Shown: in pieces, positions 34,100-45,462 of the stretch | Layout of the letters: the number at the start of each line of letters is the position of its first letter | Position numbering within the stretch: the first letter of the stretch is position 1 | DNA from: Cladorhizidae sp. MBARI D1340-BT2 | Lineage: Eukaryota > Porifera > Demospongiae > Poecilosclerida > Cladorhizidae | Assembly: GCA_028752905.1 (NCBI GenBank) | Contig: JAQNBH010000010.1 | Span: forward strand, 16,953,940 to 17,017,939 | Length of the DNA stretch: 64,000 nucleotides | Direction of reading: 5' to 3' | The notes under the pieces: model-generated | Databases searched by the model: none | What the model saw: only the letters and a program-made list of their open reading frames with translations | Told to the model about the DNA's origin: nothing | Position numbers and translations under genes: made by a program

Positions 34100-35150
34100 C
34101 TTTCCCTTCTTCAATTTTCCCTGCAGCAAATTGTTTCAGATGAGAGTGATCTAGTATGTCTCAATTGGAACAAGAGCCTGGTCCAAAATTCTTCTATAAA
34201 GCTGTGTGTAACTTTCATATTCCTATCACTGAGAGAAGTGTCATAGCAACACTCTTCCCCACTATTAAATTTCAGAATCATGAGTGAAATGAATTGTTTA
34301 AAGTTGAATACTGATCCACATGGATTTTTCGCAGGATAGAAAAACCTCGTTGTCAATCAGCATCAGCAAACCAAATATGAAATGTAGACTCGCAGTCTAA
34401 CTTCAGTAGCTGGAATTCATGCAGCACTGCAGACACTTGTTCATATGCTGTTATGACATCTGTAGATCGTTTCTGCAATTTAACTGTCACACTACGAAGG
34501 TAACTGAGTAACCTCATGGTAATGGATGAATACAAGAAACTGGAAAGATGAAAGCTGATATAAAAATCCATTTGCCTTTGTAACAGTTTCAGAATGCCAT
34601 GACCATTCCTAGTGTTCACACTATGACAGGAAATTTCTTCCCCTATTTTAGGGTACAATTCAAAGAAAGTAGAGTAAGCGTCTATACGATGAACCCAGCG
34701 CATTTTACAAACATCTTTCAGCTTAAGTCTTTTTTTGCCATCTAGCGTTGCCGCTTTGGTGAGTAACCATAAAACTTGGATACCTCAGATAAAGTATCAC
34801 TTACATTCCTGATTTGTGGGAGTGAGCAGGCTTTGACTATGCAGAGGTTAAGTTGATGGCATTGACAATGACTATAAAATGCAAGCGGAGCACTCACTCT
34901 GATTAATCCTTGAACACCACGTCTGCTAGATGACATGTTGGATGCACCATCATAGCCTTGCCCTCTACAGTTAGCCAAATCAATTCCCATGTCTGAAGGT
35001 GGGTCATAATAGCTGTTGCCAGTGCACCTCCTGTAATATGCTTCCACGGTAATATATTCCAGAAACTCCTCTCTGATATTAAAATCCTTGTCCACAAACC
35101 TTACTGCAAATGACTGAATTACTGCAGTCAGTAACTTCATCAGCTCAAAT
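34100..35150 (-). pseudogene. hAT transposase relic
   Basis: The minus strand encodes the middle of a ZMYM1-like hAT transposase. SFAVRFVDKDFNIREEFLE and CRGQGYDGASNM, then CHQLNLCIVKACSL, fall in 35140-34742. After a frame break, RWVHRIDAYSTFFELYPKI is at 34703 downward. Neither the TTF finger nor the C-terminal domain is present. Numerous stops appear below 34350. Confidence 0.7.
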
Positions 35151-35411
35151 AGAAAAGTATTTAGAATATTTAATTTCCTCTACTATTTCATCATGCACAG
35201 CATCCCCAATAATATATATCAATTCATTCTAGATGATGTTTGAGGTGTACATAGCATTCTTAGGTGCACTTTGTACTAAAATTTTGTCTGTTCTTGCTAT
35301 GAAATGTACAATCTCAATAAAGTTCCCACTAATATGACATTTAGACTCCATGGAGACTTCTCTATATATGCCATCTCAAGGAAAGGCCTTGTAGTCCGCA
35401 AAACAGGGCAC

Positions 35412-36265
35412 AAGTTGTCCAGAGTATGGAGGGATGGGTTGTTTTATGTGTGTGTGTGTGTGTTTTAGACTTGTGTAAAGAAGGGAAGATGTGTGAAAGA
35501 CATGTGGCTCTTTGGCAATGAAATGGCTGGGTATAATTGCTTAGATTTCTCTGAGCAGCTGGAAGCATGCACAAGAGTTTAGCAGTTACATAAACTTAAT
35601 GTGTTGTAATTTGGCAGAATTTTGTGGACGGTACATACTTCCCCCTCTCCTCCTCGCCCCTCCCCCTCCCCCCCCTCCCCCCTCTCTCCCCACCCCAAAA
35701 TAGTCACCTAGCTAGACATTCGGTGTGGGAGGGTCACCCTCGCCCAGCTCATGCAGCCAAGTAAGTTGCCTGAAGGAGTGTGGCATGTTGAGCAGATTTG
35801 TAAACAATTAAACTGGCCCCGGCAGGTAGGTATTGCCTAATGAAGTAGCAACAGATTGGCTCTACACAGAAACATGGGGCTGGTCTGGCGTGCTTGTATA
35901 TAGCAGTACGTGGCTTGTGGGATGTGTGGTGCAGGGGAGTGTGTCGATAATTGATTAATTTGTTGCTAGAACTGCAAACTTGTATTCCTGCAAGATGCAC
36001 TTGTATTCGGGTACCTGCAGTACATAGATGGAAGGTTAGCTGGGTTTCGGTGTGTGATGACGTTTTGCTGTACGAGGGAAGTGTGTTTAAAGTTGCTTCA
36101 AATGTGATCCATGGTTTATCACTTGTGTGCAGCTTTGGACGAGATACACCCCAACGTGAGGAGGGATGGCAAAATGATCCAGGTCACGTGTGAGGTACTG
36201 GGCTACCCCAAAGTGATAATTACTTGGAATCCAATTTTCAGTGTTAGGACCACCACTGAATCAAC
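35412..36265 (+). repeat. Segmental duplication, truncated copy of 51227-52087
   Basis: About 854 bp match 51227-52087 with few differences, starting AAGTTGTCCAGAGTATGG and ending GAATCAA. The copies share a (GT)n, a pyrimidine-rich block, the intron and the first part of an Ig exon. The copy ends abruptly inside that exon. Confidence 0.9.
36133..36265 (+). pseudogene. Truncated Ig-like exon
   Basis: The acceptor GTGTGCAG and the first 133 bp of the Ig exon at 51956-52225 are duplicated here, including the first Ig cysteine (IQVTCEVLG) and the Trp (ITWNP). The duplicated stretch then ends and stops follow, so the second half with the second cysteine is missing. It is a pseudo-exon. Confidence 0.75.
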
Positions 36266-38280
36266 ACTGCAACTGTATACACTGTCATGTTCTTGCTAAG
36301 AAATGGATGGAGAAGTAGTATAATGCTCTGAAGTCCACTGGACTACACATGTCTATCAGTGTTAATCCATGTAGTATTTTATACTTTTGCATAATACTGT
36401 GTCAATAATTGACATCATTTTTATTTTGTAGCACATGAAACAATGTCAATTCTGTAGCACAGCAATCTTTCCCTGCCGCCCCCCAAAATACTAATCAATG
36501 TATCAAGAGAGCTATCATTCTTATCTGATGGTGAATGTAGTATACCTTCAATTCTGCTTATAAATTGATAAAAACATTAGGTATATAGAGAGAAAACAAA
36601 AACAAACAAACAGCTTGTTACATGATGGATAGGCAACAATAACCATGGCAATAACCATGGCAACATAATTAAAAGTAGGCTAGAATTTTGGGGGGATTTT
36701 TTTAAAAAGAAGAAGAAAAAAAGCCCTTCAAAAATATCATTATTCATATTGTTGCACTATCTATGTTTCAAGTATCCGCTCATTATTGAACCAATCTTGG
36801 GTTACGATACTTTTTATGGTGCTGTTTCGTTATATATCAGTTGGAAATGGATGAAACAAGCATGAATAACACGCAATGAACTTTCAGTTGACAACATTGC
36901 AATGACCTCAATAATCAACTGGAAATTTACTCTCTCGACGTTTCAACGAGAGCATCTGGTTGAATAACCTGGTTTTCCATTTGAAGTATATACATATATA
37001 TAATATTAAAATGTTTTTAACTAAAAATCCTAGTAAATAATAAGCTCTTTATTTTTAATGACCTCAGTACTAATACATTACAAGTAATTAGGCTATGGTT
37101 GATTAACTATACAAATATTGCAATTGTTTTGGGAAGTCCACACTGGCTGCTTGTGTGTACACACACACACATATGTAGGTATATATATAATTGTGTGTAC
37201 ACACACACACATATGTAGGTATATATATAATTGTGTGTATACACCACACACACACATATTATATACATTGTGTATGCATATATGCCAATAACCAATTACT
37301 TCTTCCTGGCCATATCCATGTAATTGAAATGTAATTTGCCAAAATAATTAAAGCAAGCATATTTTTGCCAATAAACTAGACCAAATTAGTCCACAGATTT
37401 TTTAAAAAAAATTTTTTTTAACTTGTTGAAATCTAAAAGGTGTAGTACGTTCTTGTTTCCTCTTGAGCTACTGACTGGCAGATGATGAGTTTACCCATCT
37501 TCATGCCATGCACAGTGCAGGCCAATAATTACCATGTGTAGAGGCTGGTGTATTTAGTAATACATCCAGTAAAGATCAGTGATTATAAGGCTACATATTC
37601 CCTCCAATATTCGCTACACCCCCTTATAAATACATGCTTGGATATTTGATAGCATTTTGTTTTTGCTTATTTATATATTACTGCATTCACTTGGCAATGT
37701 TAGCTCCCCATGTGACAGTGGAAATTAAATGACCAAACTCGTCCAGCATGTGCTAAAAATTGGATTCAGCTTGAATCTGTATGGGAAAAAATTAGTTTCT
37801 TTAGAAATTTAATGTCTCGATGTGAAGCCTAGAGCGTTTAGAGATTAAGACGTTTATTGAGGTCATTGAAGTATTACATGATCTATGACCAGCCCATGCT
37901 TGAAATAGGCCAAGCCGGACCCCTTACCAATTTATCCCTTGCCAATTCACTATCTTATGAAAGACCTAAAAGTGCACTACCTATGGAATTAGTTAGGTAT
38001 TCTCTGACATTGCCTTCAGGAAGAAGTCACAGAACATCACTTGTTTCTACCAATGGTAATGGGTTTCATGCTCAAATCAATGTTGAATGTGGTTCCTGAT
38101 CACGTCTGGAGTTCGGAGGTTGTGGCACATTATTTGGATTCGCAGTACTGTATCCGTCTAAACCAGCCAATGCTGATAGTACACGCGCGTCGTCTCCATT
38201 TCATGATCGTAACGACTGTCGGTAATGGTCGTTAGGTATATACTGCGCCTGGGTTTTGATATTGCGGATCGGAGAGAAAA
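36266..38280. other. No gene recognised; short repeats; putative promoter region at the right end
   Basis: This holds a two-unit repeat of GTGTGTACACACACACACAT plus ATGTAGGTATATATATAATT (37154-37235) and a partial hammerhead-like copy at 36936-36944. The part before 38336 would be the promoter of the Ig gene. No clear TATA box stands out. Confidence 0.4.
36931..36956 (-). ncRNA. Partial hammerhead-like repeat
   Basis: The minus strand keeps GAAACGTCGAGAGAG, but the CTGATGA half is missing. The left flank (AATAATCAACTGGAAATTT on the plus strand) matches the copy near 25110-25130. It is a truncated family member, unlikely to be active. Confidence 0.4.
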
Positions 38281-38335
38281 TTGTGAAGTGATTTTTTCTT
38301 GTTACGACGTTCTCTAAATTGTATGTGCAAGTGCA

Positions 38336-38426
38336 ATGACTCATCTGTACCTGGTAGGAGTTTTGTTCTTCCTGACTTCTAGTTTTTCGGTTCAGGCAGA
38401 AGTTCCTAATCGCAGCGAGTGTGATT
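38336..38426 (+). CDS. Signal-peptide first exon of a putative Ig-domain gene
   Basis: ATG 38336 opens 30 codons with a hydrophobic core (LYLVGVLFFLTSSFSVQA), a likely cleavage site after QA, then EVPNRSECD with a possible N-glycosylation site. It ends at a GTAAGT donor in phase 1. The next recognisable coding exon, the Ig exon at 41763, also begins in phase 1, so the two can be joined. A short upstream ATG at 38323 in another frame could lower translation. The 3.3-kb intron holds a hAT element. The exon link is inferred from phase and order, without transcript evidence. Confidence 0.5.
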
Positions 38427-38551
38427 GTAAGTTTCGTTACTTCTCTGTTGACTCTGATTCAGAGCTAGTGTCGTCAGGTATGCTACTCGTACATGTTTAG
38501 CTGTTATTTAGTACTTAGTTGTTTTAGCTGAGGGAAACATATCTATATCAT

Positions 38552-41407
38552 CAGGGGCTTAGGAAGATGTTTTACATTGGATGGGGGGGGGGCACCAAAT
38601 TTTCCTGTATATATTACTCTATGAATACACACCAAAAATCTTATTAATGTTTTCCAAAATAGTTGCATCTACGTTGGTTAACACATACAAATTCTTTAGC
38701 TATAAAGGATAGGTCCAATTCATCAGTTTTGTCCTGGTGAACATACAACATGAATAGATTGTTCAGCCTAGATTGACTCATGGTGCTTCGTAGATAAGTT
38801 TTTAGCCTACGTAATGAGGAAAAGGATCGCTCAGCCTTTGCAGTTGTTTCTGGAAATGTGAAGTATATTTTCAGAACAATGTCAACTTCGCTAAGCATTA
38901 TCTTATATATGTTACTCTGATTCATGCCTGCAGCAATTGAACTTACACTTGTTACCGACAACATTGGAGCATGTTGAAATGCATTCTTTACCATGTCAGC
39001 TACATTGGCAACTGGGAAACGAATGGATCTCTGCAAATGTCTTTTTCGAGATACTGCAATAGAGACTCGTCTGGCTGTAAAGTCTTTCCATTAGCTACAT
39101 CAAGCAATAGAGACTCTAGCTTCTGAATCATTTGAAAATCAGCTTGATCAAATCTTCTCTCCACTTCCCCTTTTACAAGCTCTAATGCATAAAAATATAT
39201 ATGTCTGTACTTCTCCTTGGGTTCATGATAGCGATATGGCTCTTCACCATCATCCAGCCTTTTTCAAAACCTTGGCAGAGAGGGCTCATCTGTGAGTCCA
39301 GAAGATTTCTCAAGAACATCATCATAAAATAGGTTAAATCTGGACTCAGTGCGGAGTGACCGATAATGAGCAACAAGAAGATCTGCTCCTTGTGTGGCTT
39401 CTTGTAGAGTTGTATCTTTTGCTTGGAGATTGGTACTGAATTGTTCAGATGCACTGAATATCAAATGTGCCAACTTTAATCCAAAGAAGATAGAAATGTT
39501 TCCATAAGATGAAGCAATCCATTGCCCTTTGCAGCATATTCATCACTTCCCTTTGCAACTTTTTCCAGTGTGGCAGTGAGGTTGCTATATATATAATTCT
39601 GTAGAATGCTATCAATTGAACGGTTCCTGAGAGTCCATCTGGTTGGACACAGATCTCTCACTGAAGGAGGAGATACTTCACTCCCTAGAGCTACTTGCTT
39701 TCTGATGTTCTGATGCTGTCAAAAAGAGTGAGTCGCTTGGGTGAAAACTTAATGAGTTGCAGTAATGCATAGGTGAAATCCATGACATCTGCTCACATCA
39801 TTTTGCAACACACTGTACACATAAATTCAGGCTATGTGCTAGACAATGTACATACAATGCACGATTCTCTTCCTTTTTATCAAAGCTTGCACCCCATTCC
39901 TCACACCACTCATATTTGCTGCACCGTCAAAAGCTTGACCTCTACATTGTGACAGAGGAAGAGAGCACCTAATTAAAAGATCTTTAATAACACTAAATAT
40001 TGTGCAGGCCTTGGGGTCTGGCAATTGAACCAAACCAAGGGGTTCTTCATAGATTTGATAGTCATCATCTGTCCATCGAATGGATAAACACATCTGTTCA
40101 TTTCGAGAAACATCAGTTGCTTCATCTGAGAAGATTTTGCTGGTTCTAATAAGTTTTAAAATCTTACGAAGTACTGTGTTTCCCATAATAGCAATTATTT
40201 CATTGACTATTTCAGGAGATATATATTCCTTCTGATATACACAGGCCTTTAATTCCGGACAGTCCTCAACTCTCAGCAAAAGGAGTTGATATAAGTTACC
40301 CTCCATTGACTGAACATCTTCATGATGCCCACGTAGCGGCAAACCTTGACGAGCCAAAAAACAAATACTTGAAAGTAGTTTCAATAACATCAATTGATGC
40401 TGCTTTTGATAAGATGAAATCTGAGCACTAAGCTGTGCACGTACATCAGTACAACGTGACTGTGCAGCTAACTTCATTACAGCTTCTCAGTGCATTCCAC
40501 TTATTTCATGCTCATCCATCTTTGCTATTGCCTTCTTCCAATTACAAAATCCCTCTTCAATAAAGCAACTCAGTTGGCATTTTGAAAAAATAATGAGACC
40601 ATTACACTTTGTAAATGGACACGTGTGACAAAATATTTTGTAACTTGTGGTACACACCGTAATCCACGGGAACCTTTAATACCAACTTGTTTGTAGAGAT
40701 CGACTATAGGTTTTCTTCTTGTTCAACTGCTGGCTGTGATGCGAATAAACATGCCTAGAGGATTCCTCAGCATCAACTGGTTGACTGGTTGGGCCTTTCC
40801 CTGTACAGCAAGAACACTCACACTGAGAGCATGCATCTAACACAGATGAGTGAGCACATTCTTGATCACTGTCATTCTGGGAACTTCTTGTGCTTGATGA
40901 CGGAGATTGGTGAGGATCAGAAGGATCTATATTCAAGAGTATTCTGTGGTTAGCTAGTTAACTACTAGGTAGACTACTTACCACCTGTAGAGCCAGAGCT
41001 ATGATCCTTGCTTTTTGAAGCAAAGAAAGTTGAAATCTTAGCTTGGGTCATAGCTTTCAAGATGCGTTCCAAATTGAGCACATGGCATGCCTGATAGGGT
41101 AAAGTAGTTATCACGGGTTTTGGTAGTGTTTGATCTCATTAATGATTGTGGTTCATATGAACTCACCTCATGCACTCTCCTGATATCATTCCTTGTTGAT
41201 TGCTAGTATAGTAGTGAGACTGAGTATAATTATAGCTTTCTGCACACTAACTATTAAGATTTTATTGATATTTTATGATTGAATGACTAACTAAAATCTA
41301 CTATATAGCTACAGTGTGTCTTGAATTGACCACATAGCATAGCTAACCAAATTTTGCATTAATGAGAACCAATTTAGATTACCTGAAATTACGCCACTAC
41401 GCCACTG
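38552..41407 (-). mobile_element. hAT DNA transposon inside the putative first intron
   Basis: The left end CAGGGGCTTAGG and the complement of the right end, CAGTGGCGTAGT, match at 9 of 12 bases, as hAT terminal repeats. ATATCA occurs at 38545-38550 and 41408-41413 and may be the remains of the 8-bp target duplication. The element is 2856 bp and carries a nearly full-length but broken transposase on the minus strand. Confidence 0.6.
38644..40936 (-). pseudogene. hAT transposase, nearly complete but broken
   Basis: Minus-strand order is as follows. A Ser/Gln-rich N-terminus (40936-40676). A TTF-type zinc-finger segment with FCHTCPF and GFCNWKKAIAKMDEHE (about 40640-40500). A DUF4371-type region with FSDEATDVSRNEQMCLSI and CRGQAFDGAANMSG (40477-39839). 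CPTRWTLRNRS (about 39655). The C-terminal hAT dimerisation domain with TAKAERSFSSLRRLKTYLRS (39036-38644). At least four frame changes or stops separate the parts. The length matches complete ZMYM1-like hAT transposases, so this is the best-preserved hAT in the window. Confidence 0.8.
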
Positions 41408-41762
41408 ATATCAGATGCTACTGTTAGTTGATAGAGTTTCATACCCCTGATATATCGACCTGGCTACTCTGAAGGGCTAGGCTTGCACTACTGGTCATGA
41501 TTTTTCTAAAGTGTTGGATGTGTTAGCCGAGAAAGAGAAGCTCTATTGGAATATACTGAGTGGTACACTTTGAGAGTTTTCCTACCATATTGTGTCTGTT
41601 GTTTTTCTCCTGCTTGGATTCATATGCAGCATGTTACGATCCCATATTCTTCCTTTGCTTCCCTTCCCTTTTTTTTTTTGACCTGGTCTTTTTTCTCCCT
41701 CTTTCTTGTCTACTTCTAATTTAGTGTTCTCCACTGTTCCACCCTCTACTTTGTAATACCAG

Positions 41763-42002
41763 CAGATGGGAGCAAAGACGTTGTATGTGAACATCCAGGT
41801 GGTGTTGTTCAATGGTTCAAGGGTACCACAGGAGTGAGTGGTGACGGTGAACTAGACAGCAGTTGCAGCTGCCAGTCTAGTGGAAACTCTAAAAAGACGC
41901 TCAGGTTCATGAATTATCAAAAAGAATTTGATGATATCTACAGATGTGCTCTGTTGGAAGGTGGTATATTTCAAGAATGCCAATTTGATGTTGCGATATT
42001 AA
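41763..42002 (+). CDS. Ig-like domain exon 1 of the putative Ig gene
   Basis: Acceptor (TTTGTAATACCAG) and GTAAGT donor frame a 240-bp open segment, phase 1 at both ends. The peptide shows the Ig pattern: first Cys in VVCEHPGG, Trp in VQWFKG, a Leu strand (TLRFMNYQ) and the second Cys in the canonical Y-x-C (DDIYRCALLEGG). Extra cysteines (SSCSCQ, FQECQF) may add disulfides. The segment is of V or I-set type. A possible alternative donor four bases downstream would join a following open frame at 42093-42290, which I consider unproven. Confidence 0.6.
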
Positions 42003-42666
42003 GTAAGTAACACAGCATAAAGTTAGTCATGGTACTAATATATATATATAGAGAGAGTATATTTGTGTATGTGTGTGGGACCTGCTTGGCAGGATTCCAA
42101 GGGATGTCTCTGATATCCTTGGATTTATAATCCAACAGCAATTTTTGGTTGGGACAGTCTCTGTTTTCCCTATGTCTGTCTGTTCTTCTGGTGTCTGTAT
42201 GTTCTCTTGGTATTTCCATGGTGATGACTCGGCCGTGAACTATTTGCCTCTTGATTCAAGCTTATTATTGTGTAAAAAAAACCTTCAGTCTTGTGAGTAT
42301 TATATGGCGAGGCACTTGTCTGCTACAAAGTTATATATATATATATGTGTATAGCCCATCTTCCTTCAAGATGATTATAAATGGGAGAAGAAGTCGGGGT
42401 ACAAAATGATCTGGAGTGTATCCATTTCATGGCGACGTGAATATCTAGATTCATGTATGCTCAACTTTCCTCTTGATACAAGAGCTCTATGTGGTCATTC
42501 TGAAAGTCTCATTAAATATTTAGTGACTATATATCTCTAGGACGACAGATGGATACCAGAGAGTGCATGCCCAACAGCAGCTGCCGCGAGCTTAATTAAC
42601 CATTTCAGGAGAGGCTTGTTTTAATAAGCCTTCCCAATTCAAATGAACATAAGTTGTTCAACCATC

Positions 42667-42697
<31 letters not shown>

Positions 42698-43103
42698 TCA
42701 CATACTGCTGTGTTGGTACTAATGAGTGTGGGTCGGCTGGCATTGATCATCCTCACCTGCCCCACATCTGTCATTAATAGTCTAGCCGTCTTGCATGCTC
42801 AGCAGCCAACATGGCTTCACTGAAGCAAGTTCCCTCTGGTGAACTGGTTTGAGCTGCAGCTTCCTAATCAAATGCCTAAAACACACTGGACAGCTTCAAT
42901 GAGCTAGACGTTGTGTGATATGACCTTCTCTGAGGTGTTTAAATGGTCTGCCGCACCTGCAACATATACATCATATATAATCATATATAAAAGTGTTTTA
43001 TCTGACAAGAATTAACAACTAGTTCCCCATAGAAATGTAACGAAAATCCTAGCATTACATCATCATGATGACATCATGATTATTGTTAAATTGTATAGCT
43101 CTA
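42003..43103. other. Intron sequence; CA microsatellite
   Basis: A 93-codon open frame (42073-42354) ends near a GTGAGT donor at 42288, but its acceptor phase does not fit the preceding exon well. A (CA)n run is at 42669-42697. No other signal was seen. Confidence 0.35.
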
Positions 43104-43161
43104 GGCATTGTCTTAGGTCTAGTCTAGTAGCCCTAACACTAGCCATTGCCCTGGCCCTAAC
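43104..43161. repeat. Remnant of telomere-like minisatellite, left of element C
   Basis: Contains CCCTAACACTAGCCATTGCC and CTGGCCCTAAC, the same unit as the array at 49615-49925. The array was evidently split by insertion of element C. Confidence 0.7.
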
Positions 43162-43324
43162 TTTTAATGATCAATCGCTCTTTAAACATTCACTACAGAA
43201 CTGGTGTGCTCTATCTTAGGAGTCACATGATACTATACATCAATCAAATGTGTGTGTGTGTATAGATTCAAAGTTGTGGTTAAACTACAGCTTCCTGTGT
43301 TTATATAGTCTCAGCTATACTACA
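43162..43324 (-). repeat. 3' LTR of element C
   Basis: Matches the split LTR at 48686-48719 plus 49484-49614. On the minus strand it starts TGTAGTATAGC and carries a TATATAAA box. Its outermost bases (the TATACTACA end) are replaced by TTTTAA, so the outer end is eroded. It preserves the sequence CTCTTTAAACATTCAC, uninterrupted by the palindrome. Confidence 0.85.
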
Positions 43325-43336
43325 TCCCTCCCTTAT
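43325..43336 (-). other. Polypurine tract of element C
   Basis: The minus strand reads AAGGGAGGGA just before TGTAGTATA, the expected polypurine tract position. Confidence 0.7.
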
Positions 43337-43368
43337 CGGATGACTAGCCAGTCAAGTCTTGAGCATGG

Positions 43369-44215
43369 CTACATTTCCTCGAGCAAACGCTGAGTCTTCT
43401 TCCTGCGTGTAGATCTTCTAAGTCCTTCGATCACTGGTGATGGTGTCGTAACAGGATCGTGCTCTGTAGACGATGGCTCAGTGGGCCCATCTATTTCTGG
43501 GAATTCACTTGGCACTTCTTCAGCCAGCTCTTCCTCAGACTGGACTGGGTTCTCCTCAGCCAGTTCATAAGGCAGTTGATGAAACATTGCTGCATTCCTA
43601 GTTACAAGCGAACCACCCTTGCCCCGTGCTGTTATCATAGAGCCTTTGCGTCTTGTAACGACCAGTGTATGGGGGTTGAATGGTGTGGATAGTTTTCCTT
43701 TTTTCCGTTGCTGCACCAAGACTACATCCCCTTCCCTGATTGTGCTCTGTTGGGATCTTGCTCGTCGATCAGCATATGACTTCATCCCCTTCTTAGTCAC
43801 TGCATCTCTGCCTTTTACTAGGGGTGCACTTTGCTTAACTCAGGCAGTTTCGTGCGAGGTTCCCTTCCGAACATCAACCTGTATGTTGTGAAGGTAGTTG
43901 TTACATGCGGCGAGCAGCAATATGCACGGAGCATCTGTTGCATCTCGGGGAGCCATGCAAGGCCCTTGATGTTGGCTACCTTGAGAGATTTCATGAGGGG
44001 CTTGTTGAAGTTTTCTGCCTGTGCGCATTGGCCTGCGCATTGGCCTGTGGCCATAGTGGCGTTACTCGGCGATGACAGACACCACACTTGTGCATAAAGC
44101 TTTTCCAACTGTGCCCCAAGAATGGTGGTCCATTATCTGTCTTGATGACCTCAGGGAATCCAAATAGACTGAATATTTTGTCGACTACAGGAATGACTTT
44201 GTCCCCTGAGGTGCC
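43369..44215 (-). pseudogene. Integrase C-terminal part of element C
   Basis: The minus strand encodes the end of the catalytic core (QAENFNKPLMKSLKVAN, containing the catalytic Glu, then LMFGREPRTKLPEL) and the C-terminal DNA-binding region (IREGDVVLVQQRKKGKL). An acidic, Pro-rich tail ends in RRSTRRKKTQRLLEEM. A 12-13-bp tandem duplication near 44020-44045 and a frame change near 43815 interrupt it. Its N-terminal half lies beyond the solo LTR at 44796. Confidence 0.75.
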
Positions 44216-44795
44216 TGTCGGGGAAATTTACCCTCTGCTCTTTAAGGTCTTTCTACCTCTGCTAATAATCCTAATCAGGGTCGCTGATCCCTTAGCGCCC
44301 TGGGGTAAAGTCTCCGAAATACCTAGGTCTGAACGTTAGCCTCCCTGGCTAACTCCGCTGCCTAGTTTATTGATGCCCAGTAGCTGTAAGCTTTTCCTGC
44401 GCACTTCTCCAGTAGCCTCTGAGTAAGTATACGTCAGTTAAACATACAAATATTAGATACCACGTAAACACATATATAACTATACAGTGTTCAGTCTCTT
44501 TCGGCTCTCAGCCTAATTCTCTCTAGCGATTCATTCTCTCGATCAAGGCGTTGGCCCAGTTCTTATATATTACATCAAAACTATCTATACATTCAATAAT
44601 TCCATATAAAGATATAGGTAATTATAACTATCTACTCTTCCTCCTGCGGTGGTCTGCCACTACTCTTCCACTACTCTTCCTCCTGCTGTGGTCTGCCACT
44701 ACTCTTCCTCGTGCTGTGGTCTGTAGTAGTTTCCTGGGGTTGAGTGGTTTCCTGGTTAGTGGTTTCCTGGAGTTGGTAAGGTTGTTTCCCCGACA
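44216..44795. repeat. Solo LTR nested in the integrase of element C
   Basis: The terminal inverted repeat TGTCGGGGAAA/TTTCCCCGACA encloses 580 bp without coding content. It is flanked by the perfect 5-bp duplication GTGCC (44211-44215, 44796-44800), and the integrase sequence resumes on both sides. This is the footprint of a full LTR element that recombined between its LTRs. Its family is not otherwise present in the window. A short CTTCCTCCTGC(T/G)GTGGTCTGCCACTACT repeat lies inside (44636-44730). Confidence 0.85.
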
Positions 44796-45462
44796 GTGCC
44801 CTTGACAACTTCCACCACCGGATATCGTGAAAACTCATCGACAATGACAAGCAGAAACTCACCAGTGGGTAGAGGTCCACAAAAATCCATACTGATATCC
44901 ACCCAGGGTCCTCGAGGTAGTGGTGACATGGACAATGGTTCATTCATCCTATGTGCTGTATTAGCTTGACAGGGAATGCATCGTCTCACAGTTTCCTCTG
45001 CAGCCGCATCTATATCGGGGAACCACAATTTGGATCGAAGTAGAGCCTTGGTCTTGCAGATGCCCTGGTGTCCTTTGTGTGCCAACTCGACTGCCCGGTG
45101 TTGAAGGGTATGGGGAATGACCACTCTGTTGTCTCTCAACACCAGGTCTCCACTCTCATTGACTGTCAAAGTGTCTTTTACTCTGCTGTACCCTCGCAGA
45201 GCCTCCTGATTGATGTCAGATCCAATGTATTGTGAAGTGTCATGCCACTTGCTGTTGCGGGTCAAGTTGATGACTGCCTGCAGGGTGCTATCCCGTGCGG
45301 TTTCACGCTGAATTGTCATGGCCAGTGGGATGGCCGCTTCTGCTATTGAGTTAACATAGCACTCTGCCATGCTCATCTCCAGGCTTTCCGGCCTGCTATG
45401 CTCTGAAGGATGCCGGGATAGGTAGTCTGCTGGGTTATCTGCACCTGGTCAATACTTGACTG
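44796..45462 (-). pseudogene. Integrase N-terminal part of element C
   Basis: The minus strand begins with the end of RNase H/linker (NPADYLSRHPSE). The HHCC zinc domain follows (H in AHKGHQGICKTKALL, then CIPCQ). The first part of the DDE core has MDFCGPL with the first catalytic Asp and VDEFSRYPVVEVV. It is open from 45376 down to the nested LTR. The rest of integrase continues at 44215. Confidence 0.8.

Noticed and set aside
42073..42354. An additional Ig exon after 41763-42002
   Set aside because: The acceptor phase does not fit the phase-1 donor of the preceding exon unless a weaker donor is used, and the Ig pattern is not convincing.
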